A stretch of 64,000 nucleotides of DNA from Solea solea (lineage: Eukaryota > Chordata > Actinopteri > Pleuronectiformes > Soleidae): the NCBI RefSeq assembly GCF_958295425.1, contig NC_081151.1:13376606-13440605 (forward strand), in the 5' to 3' direction. A model generated the notes under the pieces. The model ran no database searches. It was not told the DNA's origin and saw only the letters and a program-made list of their open reading frames with translations. Numbering within the stretch: position 1 is the first letter of the stretch; each line of letters begins with the position of its first letter. Made by a program: the position numbers and the translations under genes. This document shows positions 63,561-64,000 of this stretch, in pieces.

Positions 63561-64000
63561 TTAACAAAACAGTCTTTAACGCCATTCTCATTGTCAGTAG
63601 TTTTTTCTTTTCCCAGGTGTTAAATTTCATGTCAAAAATGAGCCAGCAACAAAATGAGAAGCATAGGATAGCACAGCATAGCAACACAATGGCTTTAAGT
63701 CATCTTTTACTTTGGTGCCTCGGTCAAACTTGCAAAATGAATTAGTTGAATTTGCTAATAACATAAAGCAAAATGAAACGAAAACATTGAGAAATGTCCG
63801 GATTTGTAAAAAAGTAGCATTTGCCATGGACAGCTATGCCAATTGCCAGGAGGTGAGTGTGCATCATAGCACGCTTTGCAGAAATGAAATGGTGACGGTG
63901 CTTTGCTGATTAGATAATCAACACGGAGGAAGATAATGTTGTGTTGTGTCGGAGTTTACCAATAGAAAAGGGGACTAGCAAGCTAATGCTATCCACAGAA
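63561..64000. other. Window end, no gene recognised
   Basis: Short overlapping frames on both strands only. No PPP1R37-like 5' exon seen. Confidence 0.4.

Overview
The window is vertebrate, almost certainly teleost fish, nuclear DNA. It is intron-rich and AT-rich, dense in (CA)n/(TG)n microsatellites, and full of repeats typical of ray-finned fish: tRNA-derived SINE-like units, a Rex/L2-like LINE, a PIF/Harbinger element with a Myb/SANT-like gene, and several MITEs. There is no prokaryotic-style gene packing, CRISPR array or viral genome.

One protein-coding gene could be assembled. It lies on the minus strand. Nine exons with consistent phases and GT..AG borders, from 52718 down to 3596, join into 381 codons plus a stop. 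The product is a ribonuclease-inhibitor-type leucine-rich-repeat protein that matches the LRR domain of PPP1R37 (LRRC68, protein phosphatase 1 regulatory subunit 37) along its whole length, but divergently enough that a paralogue is more likely than the orthologue. The 5' exons, including any PP1-docking motif, were not found and probably lie beyond position 64000. Eight exons cluster between 38.7 and 52.7 kb. The last coding exon is 35 kb further downstream and is hemmed in by two dinucleotide repeats. An open proline/asparagine-rich tail follows it and could be joined by an 82-nt intron.

Layout in + coordinates: 1-3.6 kb, 3' flank of the gene with repeats; 3.6-38.8 kb, the terminal exon and the giant last intron, carrying most of the repeats (LINE at 22.0-24.4 kb; SINE/MITE nests at 7.2-7.6 and 32.7-33.5 kb) and several candidate conserved non-coding blocks; 38.8-52.7 kb, the exon cluster; 52.7-64 kb, an upstream intron with a 22-bp minisatellite (53.6-54.3 kb), a 12-bp minisatellite (55.2 kb) and a 1.56-kb Harbinger-type element (56.0-57.5 kb).

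The main points for follow-up are the divergent PPP1R37-like gene and its alternative tail, a (UG)n tract 8 nt from the terminal 3' splice site, a twin homeodomain/octamer motif at 32.3 and 36.6 kb, an uncharacterised dispersed repeat with a self-complementary core (at least six copies), a fresh 65-bp duplication, and several perfect palindromes. Family assignments come from recognising sequence patterns; no search was run.
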